Positions 1-7,843 of a stretch of DNA of 64,000 nt are shown piece by piece. The first letter of the stretch is position 1. Each line of letters starts with the position of its first letter. The notes below the pieces were generated by a model. It saw only the letters and a list, made by a program, of their open reading frames with translations, ran no database searches and was not told where the DNA came from. The position numbers and the translations under genes were made by a program. Where the stretch lies: contig NZ_CP045504.1 in NCBI RefSeq assembly GCF_013376455.1, forward strand, positions 4,324,463 through 4,388,462, in the 5' to 3' direction. This DNA is from Desulfolutivibrio sulfodismutans DSM 3696 (GTDB lineage: Bacteria; Desulfobacterota; Desulfovibrionia; Desulfovibrionales; Desulfovibrionaceae).

Positions 1-477
1 GAGACCCGGCCGTTTTTGCAGGGCGCACGCCTGACGGCCTATGAGCTGCACAAGGACGGCATCGATGTCACCGTGGCCTGCGACAACGCCGTGGGGCATC
101 TGATGAAGCGGGGCATGGTCCAGAAGGTGGTGGTGGGCGCGGATCGCATTGCCGCCAACGGCGACGCGGCCAACAAGATCGGCACCTATACCGTGGCCCT
201 TGCCGCCAAGGCCCATGGCGTGCCGTTTTACGTGGCCGCCCCGGCCAGCACCTTTGACCTGCGCATACAAAGCGGAGACGAGATTCCCATTGAAGACAGA
301 ACGCCGCGGGAGGTGACGCACATCGGGGACCACCAGATCACCCCCGAGGGCGTACCGGTCTATAACTACGCCTTCGACGTGACCCCGGCCGGACTCATAA
401 GCGGCATCGCCACGGAAAAGGGGCTCCTGCGCGCCCCCTATGTGCAGGCCATCAAGGAAAAAATCGGGTCCGTCTAG
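1..477 (+). CDS. mtnA: S-methyl-5-thioribose-1-phosphate isomerase (C-terminal part)
   Basis: The gene enters from the left edge and is open from base 1 (reads [16 protein letters not shown]..., the conserved MtnA signature). It then shows [11 protein letters not shown] and [13 protein letters not shown], which holds the catalytic Asp region, followed by NKIGTY and the APASTFD segment. About 158 residues are visible, roughly the C-terminal half of a family of about 350 residues. MtnA converts methylthioribose-1-phosphate to methylthioribulose-1-phosphate in cytosolic methionine salvage. It ends 63 bp before thi4 on the same strand, so the two may be co-transcribed. The N-terminus lies outside the window. 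Confidence 0.93.
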   Translation, partial: ETRPFLQGARLTAYELHKDGIDVTVACDNAVGHLMKRGMVQKVVVGADRIAANGDAANKIGTYTVALAAKAHGVPFYVAAPASTFDLRIQSGDEIPIEDRTPREVTHIGDHQITPEGVPVYNYAFDVTPAGLISGIATEKGLLRAPYVQAIKEKIGSV

Positions 478-540
478 AGGACTTTCCTGTGAAAGGACGC
501 GACTGCCCCGAGTGCAACACACTGCCAAAAGAGAGGATCT

Positions 541-1341
541 ATGGCGCTGAATGAACGCATCATCACCGAGGCCATTCTCACCGAGTATTTCGAGAAGTTC
601 AAGGAATGTCTGGATCTGGATGTGGCCATTGTGGGCGGGGGGCCGTCGGGCCTGACCGCCGCCTACCGGCTGGCCAAAGACGGCTACAAGGTCGCCCTGT
701 TTGAACGCAAGCTGTCCATCGGCGGCGGCATGTGGGGCGGGGGCATGACCTTCAATTATATCGTGGTCCAGGAAGAGAGCAAGCACCTGCTGGAAGAGAT
801 CGGCGTGCCGGTGAAGCACTTCCGCGACGAATACTACACCGCCGACGCCGTGGCCTGCACCACCACCCTGGCCTCCCGGGCCTGCCTGGCCGGGACCAAG
901 GTGTTCAACTGCATGAGCGTGGAGGACGTGGTCCTGCGCGAGGTGGACGGCGTCAAACGCGTCTGCGGGCTGGTCATCAACTCCTCGCCGGTGGAGATCG
1001 CCGGGCTGCATGTGGACCCGCTGGTTTTGCACACCAAGTTCATCATTGAGGCCACGGGACATGATGTGGAGGTGTTGAAGACCCTGGTGCGCAAAAACGA
1101 CGTGCGCCTTCTGACGCCGTCCGGGGGCATCGAGGGCGAGCAGTCCATGTGGGCCGAGGTGGCCGAGACCAATACCGTGAAAAACACCCGCGAGGTGTTC
1201 CCCGGGGTGTACGTGGCCGGAATGGCCGCCAACGCCAGCTTCGGCTCCTACCGCATGGGCCCGATCTTCGGCGGCATGCTCCTGTCCGGGGAGAAAGTCG
1301 CGGCCGAGATTGCCGGGCTGTTGCGTTCCGGGGCATACTAG
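541..1341 (+). CDS. thi4: Thi4-type thiazole synthase, sulfide-dependent form
   Basis: 266 residues. An N-terminal dinucleotide-binding motif [14 protein letters not shown] (residues 29-41) is followed by the glycine-rich GGGMWGGGM and a C-terminal [15 protein letters not shown]. The family makes the thiazole moiety of thiamine from NAD and glycine. In yeast Thi4 a Cys donates the sulfur and the enzyme is suicidal. Here the aligned position is His157 in AGLHVDP, as in methanogen enzymes that use free sulfide, so this copy is inferred to be catalytic and sulfide-dependent, which suits a sulfate reducer. The start has GAGAGG upstream at about 530. No TPP riboswitch is visible in the 63-bp leader. 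Confidence 0.9.
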   Translation: MALNERIITEAILTEYFEKFKECLDLDVAIVGGGPSGLTAAYRLAKDGYKVALFERKLSIGGGMWGGGMTFNYIVVQEESKHLLEEIGVPVKHFRDEYYTADAVACTTTLASRACLAGTKVFNCMSVEDVVLREVDGVKRVCGLVINSSPVEIAGLHVDPLVLHTKFIIEATGHDVEVLKTLVRKNDVRLLTPSGGIEGEQSMWAEVAETNTVKNTREVFPGVYVAGMAANASFGSYRMGPIFGGMLLSGEKVAAEIAGLLRSGAY

Positions 1342-1448
1342 GCCACAACGGATACCGAAGCGGGAGGGGGCTTGGTCCCCGGCCCTGAAAAAAACGTCCC
1401 GGCAGGGACGACACGCCAACGCACGGGCCGGTTTTTCGGCCCGAAAAC

Positions 1449-2819
1449 ATGAACAAACGAGACACCATGCCGCCGGTCATCGCCCTTATCGGACGTCCCA
1501 ATGTGGGCAAATCCACCTTGTTCAACCGCCTGGCGCGGCGAACCAAGGCCATCACCCACGATCGTCCCGGGGTCACCCGGGACCGTCTCGAGACCCGGGC
1601 GATCATTGAGGACCGCGAGGTGACCCTGGTGGACACCGGCGGCATGGTCCTTGACGATCCCGACAAGCTGGGCCGCATGGTCATGGACCAGGCCCGCATG
1701 GCCATCAGCCAGGCCCATCTGGTGCTGTTCGTCGCCGACGCGAGGGAAGGCCTGACGGGCCTGGATCATGACGTGGCCGAGCTTTTACGCCAAAGCGCCA
1801 AGCCGGTGCTTCTGGCGGTCAACAAGGCCGACGGCGAGGAGCGGGCCGGGGAATTCGCCGGGGATTTTTATTCCCTGGGGTTTCCCCTGGTGCCGGTTTC
1901 CGCGGCCCATGGCCGGGGCATCCCGGAACTGCGGGAAATCATCGCCGATCTGTTGCCCGATGCCGAGGATGACGAAACCCCGCTGACGGATGAGGAGGCG
2001 GCGGCCGCCGAGGCCGCGCCGCGTCCCTTGCGGCTGGCCATGATCGGCCGTCCCAACGCCGGGAAGTCCTCCGTAGTCAACGCCCTTTTGGGCGAGACGC
2101 GGCTCATTGTCAGCGATGCGCCGGGCACCACCCGCGACGCCGTGGACGTGGCCTTCACGCGTGGGGGCACGTCGTATGTCTTTGTGGATACGGCCGGGGT
2201 GCGCAAGAAGGCCCGCATTGACGACGAACTTGAGCGCCATACGGCCACCCGGTCCCTGCAAAGCGCCAAGCGGGCGGATGTGGCGGTTCTGGTCATCGAT
2301 GCCGTGGGCGGCGTGGGCATGCAGGACAAAAAGCTCATCGCCTTTTTGGATAAGGAAAAAACGCCGTTTTTGGTGGTCATCAACAAGATCGACCTGATCC
2401 CCAGGGACAAGATGCTGGAGCTTAAAAAAGACATGAAGGACGAACTGCGCATCTGTCCCCATGTGCCTGTGCTCTACGTCTCGGCCCTGCGCAAAAAGGG
2501 CCTGGACCGAATCCTGGACACGGCCCGGGCCATGAAGGCCGAATGCGCCATCCGGGTGGGCACCGGTGAGCTCAACCGGATGATGCGCCAGGTGTTGGAC
2601 AAGCATCAGGCCCCGGTGATCAAGGGACGTCGCGCCAAGTTCTACTATCTGACCCAGACGGCGTCCGAGCCGCCCACCTTTGTCTTCTTCGTCAACGACA
2701 CCGAGCGGGTCCGGCCGTCCTACGCCAAATACGTGGAAAACCAGTTGCGGCGGCTTTTCGGACTGACCATGGCCCCGCTGCGGATTCTCTTCCGCTCCAG
2801 CCATACCTCTAAAGAATAG
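1449..2819 (+). CDS. der: ribosome-assembly GTPase Der (EngA)
   Basis: 456 residues with two tandem G domains, the hallmark of Der. The first has P-loop GRPNVGKS (residues 15-22), DTGG and NKAD. The second has GRPNAGKS (200-207), DTAG and NKID. A C-terminal KH-like domain follows. Between the G domains lies an acidic Glu/Ala-rich linker. Der acts in 50S subunit maturation. Start choice is uncertain: ATG at 1449 or ATG at 1467 (MPPVIALIG), and neither has a strong Shine-Dalgarno. The second fits the usual family N-terminus better. The gene stands alone on the plus strand between thi4 and an exported protein. Confidence 0.95.
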   Translation: MNKRDTMPPVIALIGRPNVGKSTLFNRLARRTKAITHDRPGVTRDRLETRAIIEDREVTLVDTGGMVLDDPDKLGRMVMDQARMAISQAHLVLFVADAREGLTGLDHDVAELLRQSAKPVLLAVNKADGEERAGEFAGDFYSLGFPLVPVSAAHGRGIPELREIIADLLPDAEDDETPLTDEEAAAAEAAPRPLRLAMIGRPNAGKSSVVNALLGETRLIVSDAPGTTRDAVDVAFTRGGTSYVFVDTAGVRKKARIDDELERHTATRSLQSAKRADVAVLVIDAVGGVGMQDKKLIAFLDKEKTPFLVVINKIDLIPRDKMLELKKDMKDELRICPHVPVLYVSALRKKGLDRILDTARAMKAECAIRVGTGELNRMMRQVLDKHQAPVIKGRRAKFYYLTQTASEPPTFVFFVNDTERVRPSYAKYVENQLRRLFGLTMAPLRILFRSSHTSKE

Positions 2820-3105
2820 GCGGCGTTCCGGGGGAGATTTCCCCGGAAAGGCATCGCTTCTCTTCGCAGATCTTTCGTCCGGCGCGAATGCGTCCGGGCG
2901 GGGGAGGGCTTTGTTGCGCCTTCTGCAAAAAGAGTTCGTTGATTTACACGGGGTGTGGCATCTGGTAGTTTTGCCATGGAGAACCGGATATCCCTGCCCG
3001 CGAAACCCGCCACAAGGCGGCGTGGCGGTCGGCGGCAGTCGTGACGCGCGGCAGGCCTTGGAGTGCGGCATAGACCGCAACATTTTGAAATGTACGGAGG
3101 GCGCC

Positions 3106-3819
3106 ATGAGATCAAATGCTTGGGGAACTCTCCCCCCGGTTTTTCTGATTTTGGCCCTACTCATCGGATTTTCAGGTTTTTTCCCTGCCACCCCGGCCCA
3201 TGCCCAGGATCCTCCCCGCACGGCGGATGACGACCACGCCAGGCGGCTGTATGAACAATACAAGGCCAGCCAGGAGCGGGAAAAGGCCCTGGAGGCGGCC
3301 AGGCAAAGAGGCTTGAGCGACGCCAAGGGCGCCGCCTACGGCACCTTTGGCGGGCTGGGCGTCGATACGGAGGCCCTGGCGAACGCCACCAGGGCGGCCC
3401 AGGAGGCCGAACGCGAGCGGGAGCGCCAGCAGAAGCTGATCAAGGCCTGGGACAAGAAGTTCTCCGGCCGGTATGGCGATCTCAAGGAGACGTCGTCCCA
3501 GGCCCCGTTGCCGCCCCAGTCCGGTGACAAGCCCTATAAGGACAGGATGGACATGCGCCTGAAGTGGTTCCCCTACAATCCGGCCACGCCCGCAAAGCCG
3601 CCCACCCCGGGCTACACCCCCGGACGGCCCACGCCGGGCTACACCCCCAGTACGGTGAAGGCGCCGCCGTACCCGCCGGGATCTTCGCGCGGGACGCCGC
3701 CTGCCGCTCCGCCGGACAAGCCCAAGAGTCTCGGGGCGGGAATCCGGCCTTCAGACGATTACCGGGACACGAACAGCGGCAGCGGCGGATCAAGCGGCGG
3801 TGGCGGCGGCGGATATTGA
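3106..3819 (+). CDS. exported low-complexity protein with PTPGYTP repeats
   Basis: 237 residues of unknown function. ATG at 3106 is preceded by ACGGAGG (3094-3100). The upstream open frame from 2911 has no ribosome site and is not used. A signal peptide of about 33 residues ends in the cleavage-like PAHA-Q. The mature protein has a charged, probably helical or coiled-coil Glu/Arg/Lys region (about residues 45-115). A Pro-rich stretch with two PTPGYTP units comes next, and the tail is Gly/Ser-rich ending in GGGGGGY. It ends 12 bp before the haem/propeller protein, so co-expression is likely. No enzyme motif is seen. It could be a periplasmic or envelope structural protein. Confidence 0.7.
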   Translation: MRSNAWGTLPPVFLILALLIGFSGFFPATPAHAQDPPRTADDDHARRLYEQYKASQEREKALEAARQRGLSDAKGAAYGTFGGLGVDTEALANATRAAQEAERERERQQKLIKAWDKKFSGRYGDLKETSSQAPLPPQSGDKPYKDRMDMRLKWFPYNPATPAKPPTPGYTPGRPTPGYTPSTVKAPPYPPGSSRGTPPAAPPDKPKSLGAGIRPSDDYRDTNSGSGGSSGGGGGGY

Positions 3820-3831
3820 GGCGGCTTGGCC

Positions 3832-5469
3832 ATGAAGACCCGGGCCATCCTCCTGTTGCTTGTGCTTTTGGGCCTTGCCCGCAGCGGTCAGGCGGCGGGA
3901 TTCCCCGAGGCCCCGGCAGGCTTGTCGCCGGGTGATGCCTGTTTCGCGGCCACGTCGGATGGCCCAGCGGACTCCGCCGAGGTGCGTCAGGCGGTCATGC
4001 TGCTGGCGGCCGGGTATGATCCTGGTCGCGTCGTGGAGTCGCTACGCATCATGCACCCCCTGCACGGGGCGCTTTTGCCCGCCGATCTGGCCCCGCCCCT
4101 GATCACCTGGGTCGACGCCCATCCTCAGGTCGGTTTCTGGCTGATATCCTTTCGGATTTCACCGTCCCGGGCGCTGTATGTCCTGTGCCGGGAGCCGTCC
4201 TATGAGCCGCCCGAGGCGGTGTGGAAGCCCGTTCGGGCCGCCTCACGGCGCCATGACGTGCCGATCACCGTCTACGGGATCGATGCCGAGACCTTAGAGG
4301 TCGTTTCCCAGGACGTGGTTTCCGTGGCCACCTCCCGGGACAGGGTCGACGCCCTGGTCATGTACCGGCAACTGCCGCCGGTTTTTTCCCAGGCCCAAAA
4401 CCGCCTGGACCTTCTCGGGGGGCGCCTTGGCGATCCCGCCTCGCCGAAGCCGCCCCGGACGCTTTTCCAGGGCGTGCCGGGATGTGTGGGCTGCCACAGT
4501 TTCTCTCGTGACGGCATGGTGTTCGGCATGGATCTGGACCACGCCGGGGACAAGGGGGGATACATCCTGGCCGGGACGCGCCGGGACATGGATCTGACGG
4601 CGGGGGAACTGCTCAGTTGGAACGATTTCCCCAAAATCGATGACCGCCAGACCACGGGGCTGTATGCCCGCATCACCCCGGACGGGCGGCAGGTGATCGG
4701 CACGGTCAACGAAATCGCGTTGTTGATCAAGATGGATGATCCCTTCGCCTCGCAGCTTTTTTATCCGTATAGGGGCATCCTGGCCGCCTATTCCCGGGCG
4801 CAGGGGCGGTATTTCCCCGTGCCCGGGGCGGACGATCCCGGCTACGTCCAGACCTGCCCGGACATCCGTCCCGATGGGCGGCAGATCGCCTTCGCCCGGA
4901 CAGCGACGCAGTGGGAGTTGATCCAAAAGCTTGGAACCGGGCATGTGTTTGCCCTGCCGCAGGCCTCCCTCCACGAACTCAACGCGGCCTATCCCGTGCA
5001 GTTCGACATCTACCATGTCCCCTTTGACCCGGACCACCGGGAGAGACCGGCGGTGGCCGAACCCCTGCCCGGGGCCGACGGCAACGGCATGAGCAACTAC
5101 AATCCGCGCTATTCCCCGGACGGCCGATGGATCGTCTTCACCCAAAGCCGACATGGGCTTGTGCTGCAACCCGACAGCCGCCTGTACGCGATCCCGGCCA
5201 CAGGCGGCGTGCCGCGCCGGATGACGTGCAACCTGGGGCTGATGAATTCCTGGCACAGCTTTTCGCCCAATGGCCGCTGGCTGCTTTTCGTGTCCAAGGA
5301 GACGGGCGCGGACAGCCGCATCTGGATCACGCATTTCGACCGCCAGGGACGCGACAGCGTGCCGGTCATGCTGCACCGGTTCGGGGAGCCCGGCCTAGCC
5401 TGCAATGTTCCGGAATTCGTGGACCGCGCGGCCGGGGGCATGGAGCGGATCAGCTTTCCCGCGCCGTGA
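3832..5469 (+). CDS. exported PD40/TolB-like beta-propeller protein with a c-type haem site
   Basis: 545 residues from ATG 3832 (GAGG at 3818-3821; a TTG two codons upstream is possible). An N-terminal signal peptide ends near GQAAG. A single CVGCH haem c attachment motif lies at residues 218-222 in PGCVGCHSF. The second half carries PD40 propeller blades of the type YSPDGRWIVF, FSPNGRWLLF and ITPDGRQVIG, as in TolB and related periplasmic propellers. The motifs are seen directly. A role as a periplasmic mono-haem propeller protein, perhaps binding a partner or an extracellular electron-transfer component, is inference. It is directly downstream of the low-complexity exported protein. Confidence 0.75.
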   Translation: MKTRAILLLLVLLGLARSGQAAGFPEAPAGLSPGDACFAATSDGPADSAEVRQAVMLLAAGYDPGRVVESLRIMHPLHGALLPADLAPPLITWVDAHPQVGFWLISFRISPSRALYVLCREPSYEPPEAVWKPVRAASRRHDVPITVYGIDAETLEVVSQDVVSVATSRDRVDALVMYRQLPPVFSQAQNRLDLLGGRLGDPASPKPPRTLFQGVPGCVGCHSFSRDGMVFGMDLDHAGDKGGYILAGTRRDMDLTAGELLSWNDFPKIDDRQTTGLYARITPDGRQVIGTVNEIALLIKMDDPFASQLFYPYRGILAAYSRAQGRYFPVPGADDPGYVQTCPDIRPDGRQIAFARTATQWELIQKLGTGHVFALPQASLHELNAAYPVQFDIYHVPFDPDHRERPAVAEPLPGADGNGMSNYNPRYSPDGRWIVFTQSRHGLVLQPDSRLYAIPATGGVPRRMTCNLGLMNSWHSFSPNGRWLLFVSKETGADSRIWITHFDRQGRDSVPVMLHRFGEPGLACNVPEFVDRAAGGMERISFPAP

Positions 5470-5711
5470 CAGGCCAAACGCGAAATGGGCACGGGGGCGG
5501 CCGCGCCGTTTGGTTGTGAAAACGGTTGCCTCCGAGGCGGTTGCGGCATAATCATGAAGCTGGGTCCACGCGCCGTACGGTTTGGCGGCCGGGAGGGCGC
5601 GGCGACAGGCGCGCCGCCTGGGCGTGTGCGGTCATGAAATTGACGTATCGTCCGGCGGGTGTTGAAGCGCCGATAGGTTTCCCGTCAATGAACCAATTCA
5701 TGGAGACAGCT

Positions 5712-6056
5712 ATGCTTGGCAAAAATGGTCTTCTCCGGGGATGCCTGTTGCTGGCCGCCCTGTTCATCGCCTTGACCGCCGTGTCCTGCGTGGAGGTGGC
5801 TGACCCGTATTACGGCGATCCCTATTATTACGGCCCGCCGCCGCCACCGCCTCCCCGATACGGAGGCGGCGTATATTACGGTGGCGGCCACGATTATCAG
5901 GCGGATGAAAGGCGGCAGAGCCGGGGACGCCAGAACTGCAACGCCCAGTGGAGCAACTGCGTGGCCGTGTGCAATCAATTCCCCAATCCTTCCCAGCGGG
6001 CCATGTGCATCGCCAGCTGCAACAACGGCCTCAACCAATGCATGAACAGCTTCTGA
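5712..6056 (+). CDS. small Tyr/Pro-rich lipoprotein-like protein with twin CX3C motif
   Basis: 114 residues from ATG 5712, chosen because GGAG lies at 5702-5705; ATGs at 5688 and 5700 lack that spacing. A hydrophobic N-terminus ends in TAVSC, an imperfect lipobox. A region dominated by Tyr, Gly and a run of seven Pro follows. The C-terminal 40 residues contain six Cys in a regular pattern: C-x6-C-x3-C-x11-C-x3-C-x5-C. The two central CX3C motifs (CVAVC and CIASC) predict a disulfide-stapled helical hairpin. The family is unknown to me. It stands alone on the plus strand. Confidence 0.65.
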   Translation: MLGKNGLLRGCLLLAALFIALTAVSCVEVADPYYGDPYYYGPPPPPPPRYGGGVYYGGGHDYQADERRQSRGRQNCNAQWSNCVAVCNQFPNPSQRAMCIASCNNGLNQCMNSF

Positions 6057-6649
6057 CGCCGGGGATGCGGACGTAACGGGAAATTCCTCGCCGGAAAACA
6101 GAGCAAAATGGGGCGGGCGGTCGGATGGCGGTATTCGGCCGCCCCTGTCGTTTCCCTATGTCCCTTGGCCGGGCAAAGCGGTGTCATTGATGGCGTCGCG
6201 GGGGTGCCGCGCGGGAAGGGAGGCTGCCGCCTTCGCAAGGTCGGGGCCGGGCCGGTGTCGTTTACAGCCGGGGAAGGGCCGGGTCGGATACGCGGGATGG
6301 ATTTGGCCGGGGCCGGGCGGGCTGAAGAAAAGCCGGGACGCGGCGGGCAAAAAGATTCGCCCTTTTCCGCGCTTTTTCCGGTGACCGGAGTTCTCCCCGT
6401 GGGGCGCCCGCCTGGGCTTGGGGAACGTTCGCGCGTCTGGGCGAATCAGGGGGCGCTCAGTCGCCCGTTATGCGGGATGGAATTAACGTCTGCTACCCTC
6501 CGTTGCCGGTTGCGCCACTCTGCAGGGGGCCTTCCCCGGCATTGATTCCTTTCTAGTCCGGCCATAGGCCGCTGTAAAGAAAAATGAGTCCCCGCGATTT
6601 CGACGGTTTATGGACATTCGCCTGACGTTTTCGCGACAGCCCCTTTTTT
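6057..6649. other. 593-bp stretch without a supported gene
   Basis: Between the Cys-rich lipoprotein and pgpA (convergent) no frame has both a ribosome site and a recognisable protein. Frames open on both strands here have the codon bias expected from GC-rich noise. A weak GGGGCGG/CCGCCCC inverted repeat near 6109-6145 may serve as a terminator, but it lacks a T-run. Confidence 0.5.
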
Positions 6650-7126
6650 CTACCAGATGGCCCACAACACAAGGGCGGAGGCGGCCCCGGCCAGGGCGTC
6701 GTCGATCATGACGCCGTAGCCGCCGGGCAGCCAGCGTTCCGACTGGCGGATGGGCGGCGGCTTGGTCATGTCCAGGATGCGGAACAGCACAAAGGCGAGA
6801 AGTATGGCCCATGGCTCGGCCGCGGACAGGGGCAAAAGGGCCATCCATTGCCCGAGCACCTCGTCGATGACCACGGGCCCCGGGTCTTTGCGCCCAAGGA
6901 GGGTCTCGGCCCGGGAGGCGGCCATGGCCCCCAGGACGAAGACCAGGGCCAGAACCAGGAGTCGGCCTGCCGGACCAAGGGGCAAAAAGACCCATGGGGC
7001 GGCCAGGGCGGCCACGGCGGACCCGGCCGTGCCCGGCACGACAGGGAACCTGCCCACGGGCCCCAGGGTGGCCGTCCACAGGGCGAGGCGATCCGATACC
7101 GACATGGGGGGGGTGGTGGAGGTCAT
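6650..7126 (-). CDS. pgpA: phosphatidylglycerophosphatase A
   Basis: 158 residues. Family motifs in order: GPVGRFPVVPGTAGS, then DPGPVVIDEVLGQW with the acidic metal-binding residues, then FRILDMTKPPPI, then LPGGYGVMIDDALAG. Hydrophobic segments lie between these, as expected of an inner-membrane enzyme. It dephosphorylates phosphatidylglycerol phosphate in phospholipid synthesis. ATG 7126 is used; ATG 7105 (MSVSDRLAL) is an alternative, and neither has a clear Shine-Dalgarno. It is divergent from the small membrane protein at 7283. Confidence 0.92.
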   Translation of the reverse strand: MTSTTPPMSVSDRLALWTATLGPVGRFPVVPGTAGSAVAALAAPWVFLPLGPAGRLLVLALVFVLGAMAASRAETLLGRKDPGPVVIDEVLGQWMALLPLSAAEPWAILLAFVLFRILDMTKPPPIRQSERWLPGGYGVMIDDALAGAASALVLWAIW

Positions 7127-7282
7127 GGACAAGGGGTACACGGGACCGGGCGGCCAGGCAAGACGGCGGCCCCGGCGGGCGGGGAGGCGTGGCCGCCTTG
7201 CTCCGGGGTTGTCTTTGCGCTCGAAATGTGAAAGGATTTTTGCCTGCGGCCAGCGGCCGCATTTCCCCATGGAGGAGCGTCA

Positions 7283-7573
7283 ATGATCGCGCTTGGAACG
7301 GCTATTTTTTGGCTGGCCCTGTATGTGGCCGTGTTTTTTGCCTATTATCAGTATTATTTCCGGCCCAGGATCTTTTTGCTCATGCTCGACGAAAAAGCCT
7401 ATTTGGAGCACTACCTGGACAGGCTGCCGCACATGAAAAACCGTCCGGGCGAACGTCTGGGGATGGTGGAGTTCCTTATGGACAAGCGCAGCGCGTTTGT
7501 CCGGGAAAACCGCATCTTCATGGCCACCGCGACCATCCTGGTGATCCTCGGCCTGGCCTTCTCCGCCAACTGA
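7283..7573 (+). CDS. small membrane protein of unknown function
   Basis: 96 residues with a strong GGAGG nine bases before the ATG. One transmembrane helix lies at each end (about residues 4-23 and 79-95). The charged central part reads like a helical hairpin rich in Leu, Arg and Glu. It has no recognised motif. The N-terminal helix is aromatic-rich (FFAYYQYYF). It is divergent from pgpA and followed directly by the 87-bp tandem repeat. Confidence 0.7.
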   Translation: MIALGTAIFWLALYVAVFFAYYQYYFRPRIFLLMLDEKAYLEHYLDRLPHMKNRPGERLGMVEFLMDKRSAFVRENRIFMATATILVILGLAFSAN

Positions 7574-7577
7574 TTCC

Positions 7578-7751
7578 CCGCGACCCGGCTGGGCGTCGCC
7601 TTCCGACCCCGTGGCCGCCTCTCCTGAATTGGGAGGAGGCCCCGGTGGCTTTCGTTCGCCTTCCCCGCGACCCGGCGGGGTGGCGTCTTTCGACCCTGTG
7701 GCCGCCTTCCTTGAATCGGGGGGAGGCCCGGGGGACTTTCGTTCGCCCGGC
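7578..7751. repeat. two tandem copies of an 87-bp unit
   Basis: Unit 1 begins at 7578 and unit 2 at 7665. Both run CCGCGACCCGG, then TTTCGACCC/TTCCGACCCC, GTGGCCGCCT, GAAT, GGAGGC and CTTTCGTTCGCC, with scattered substitutions that show they are not recent copies. Inside each, GGCCgCCT...AGGaGGCC can form an imperfect hairpin. The array sits in the convergent gap between the small membrane protein and the sigma54 regulator gene. Confidence 0.75.
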
Positions 7752-7843
7752 CGTCATCGGCCTTCCGAGGGCGCTGTGACGTGGACCGACCGCCCCGGGA
7801 CCGTCTACGCAGGGACGCCTGGCGGCCGTTTCAGGCCGCGCCG

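Noticed and set aside
478..540. TPP riboswitch before thi4
   Set aside because: The leader is too short and has no THI-element core sequence.
5526..5711. Long N-terminal extension of the Cys-rich lipoprotein
   Set aside because: The only ribosome site (GGAG 5702-5705) fits the ATG at 5712, which also begins the signal sequence.
6057..6649. Open frames 6108-6545 and on the minus strand
   Set aside because: No ribosome sites and no recognisable protein content. They overlap each other on both strands.
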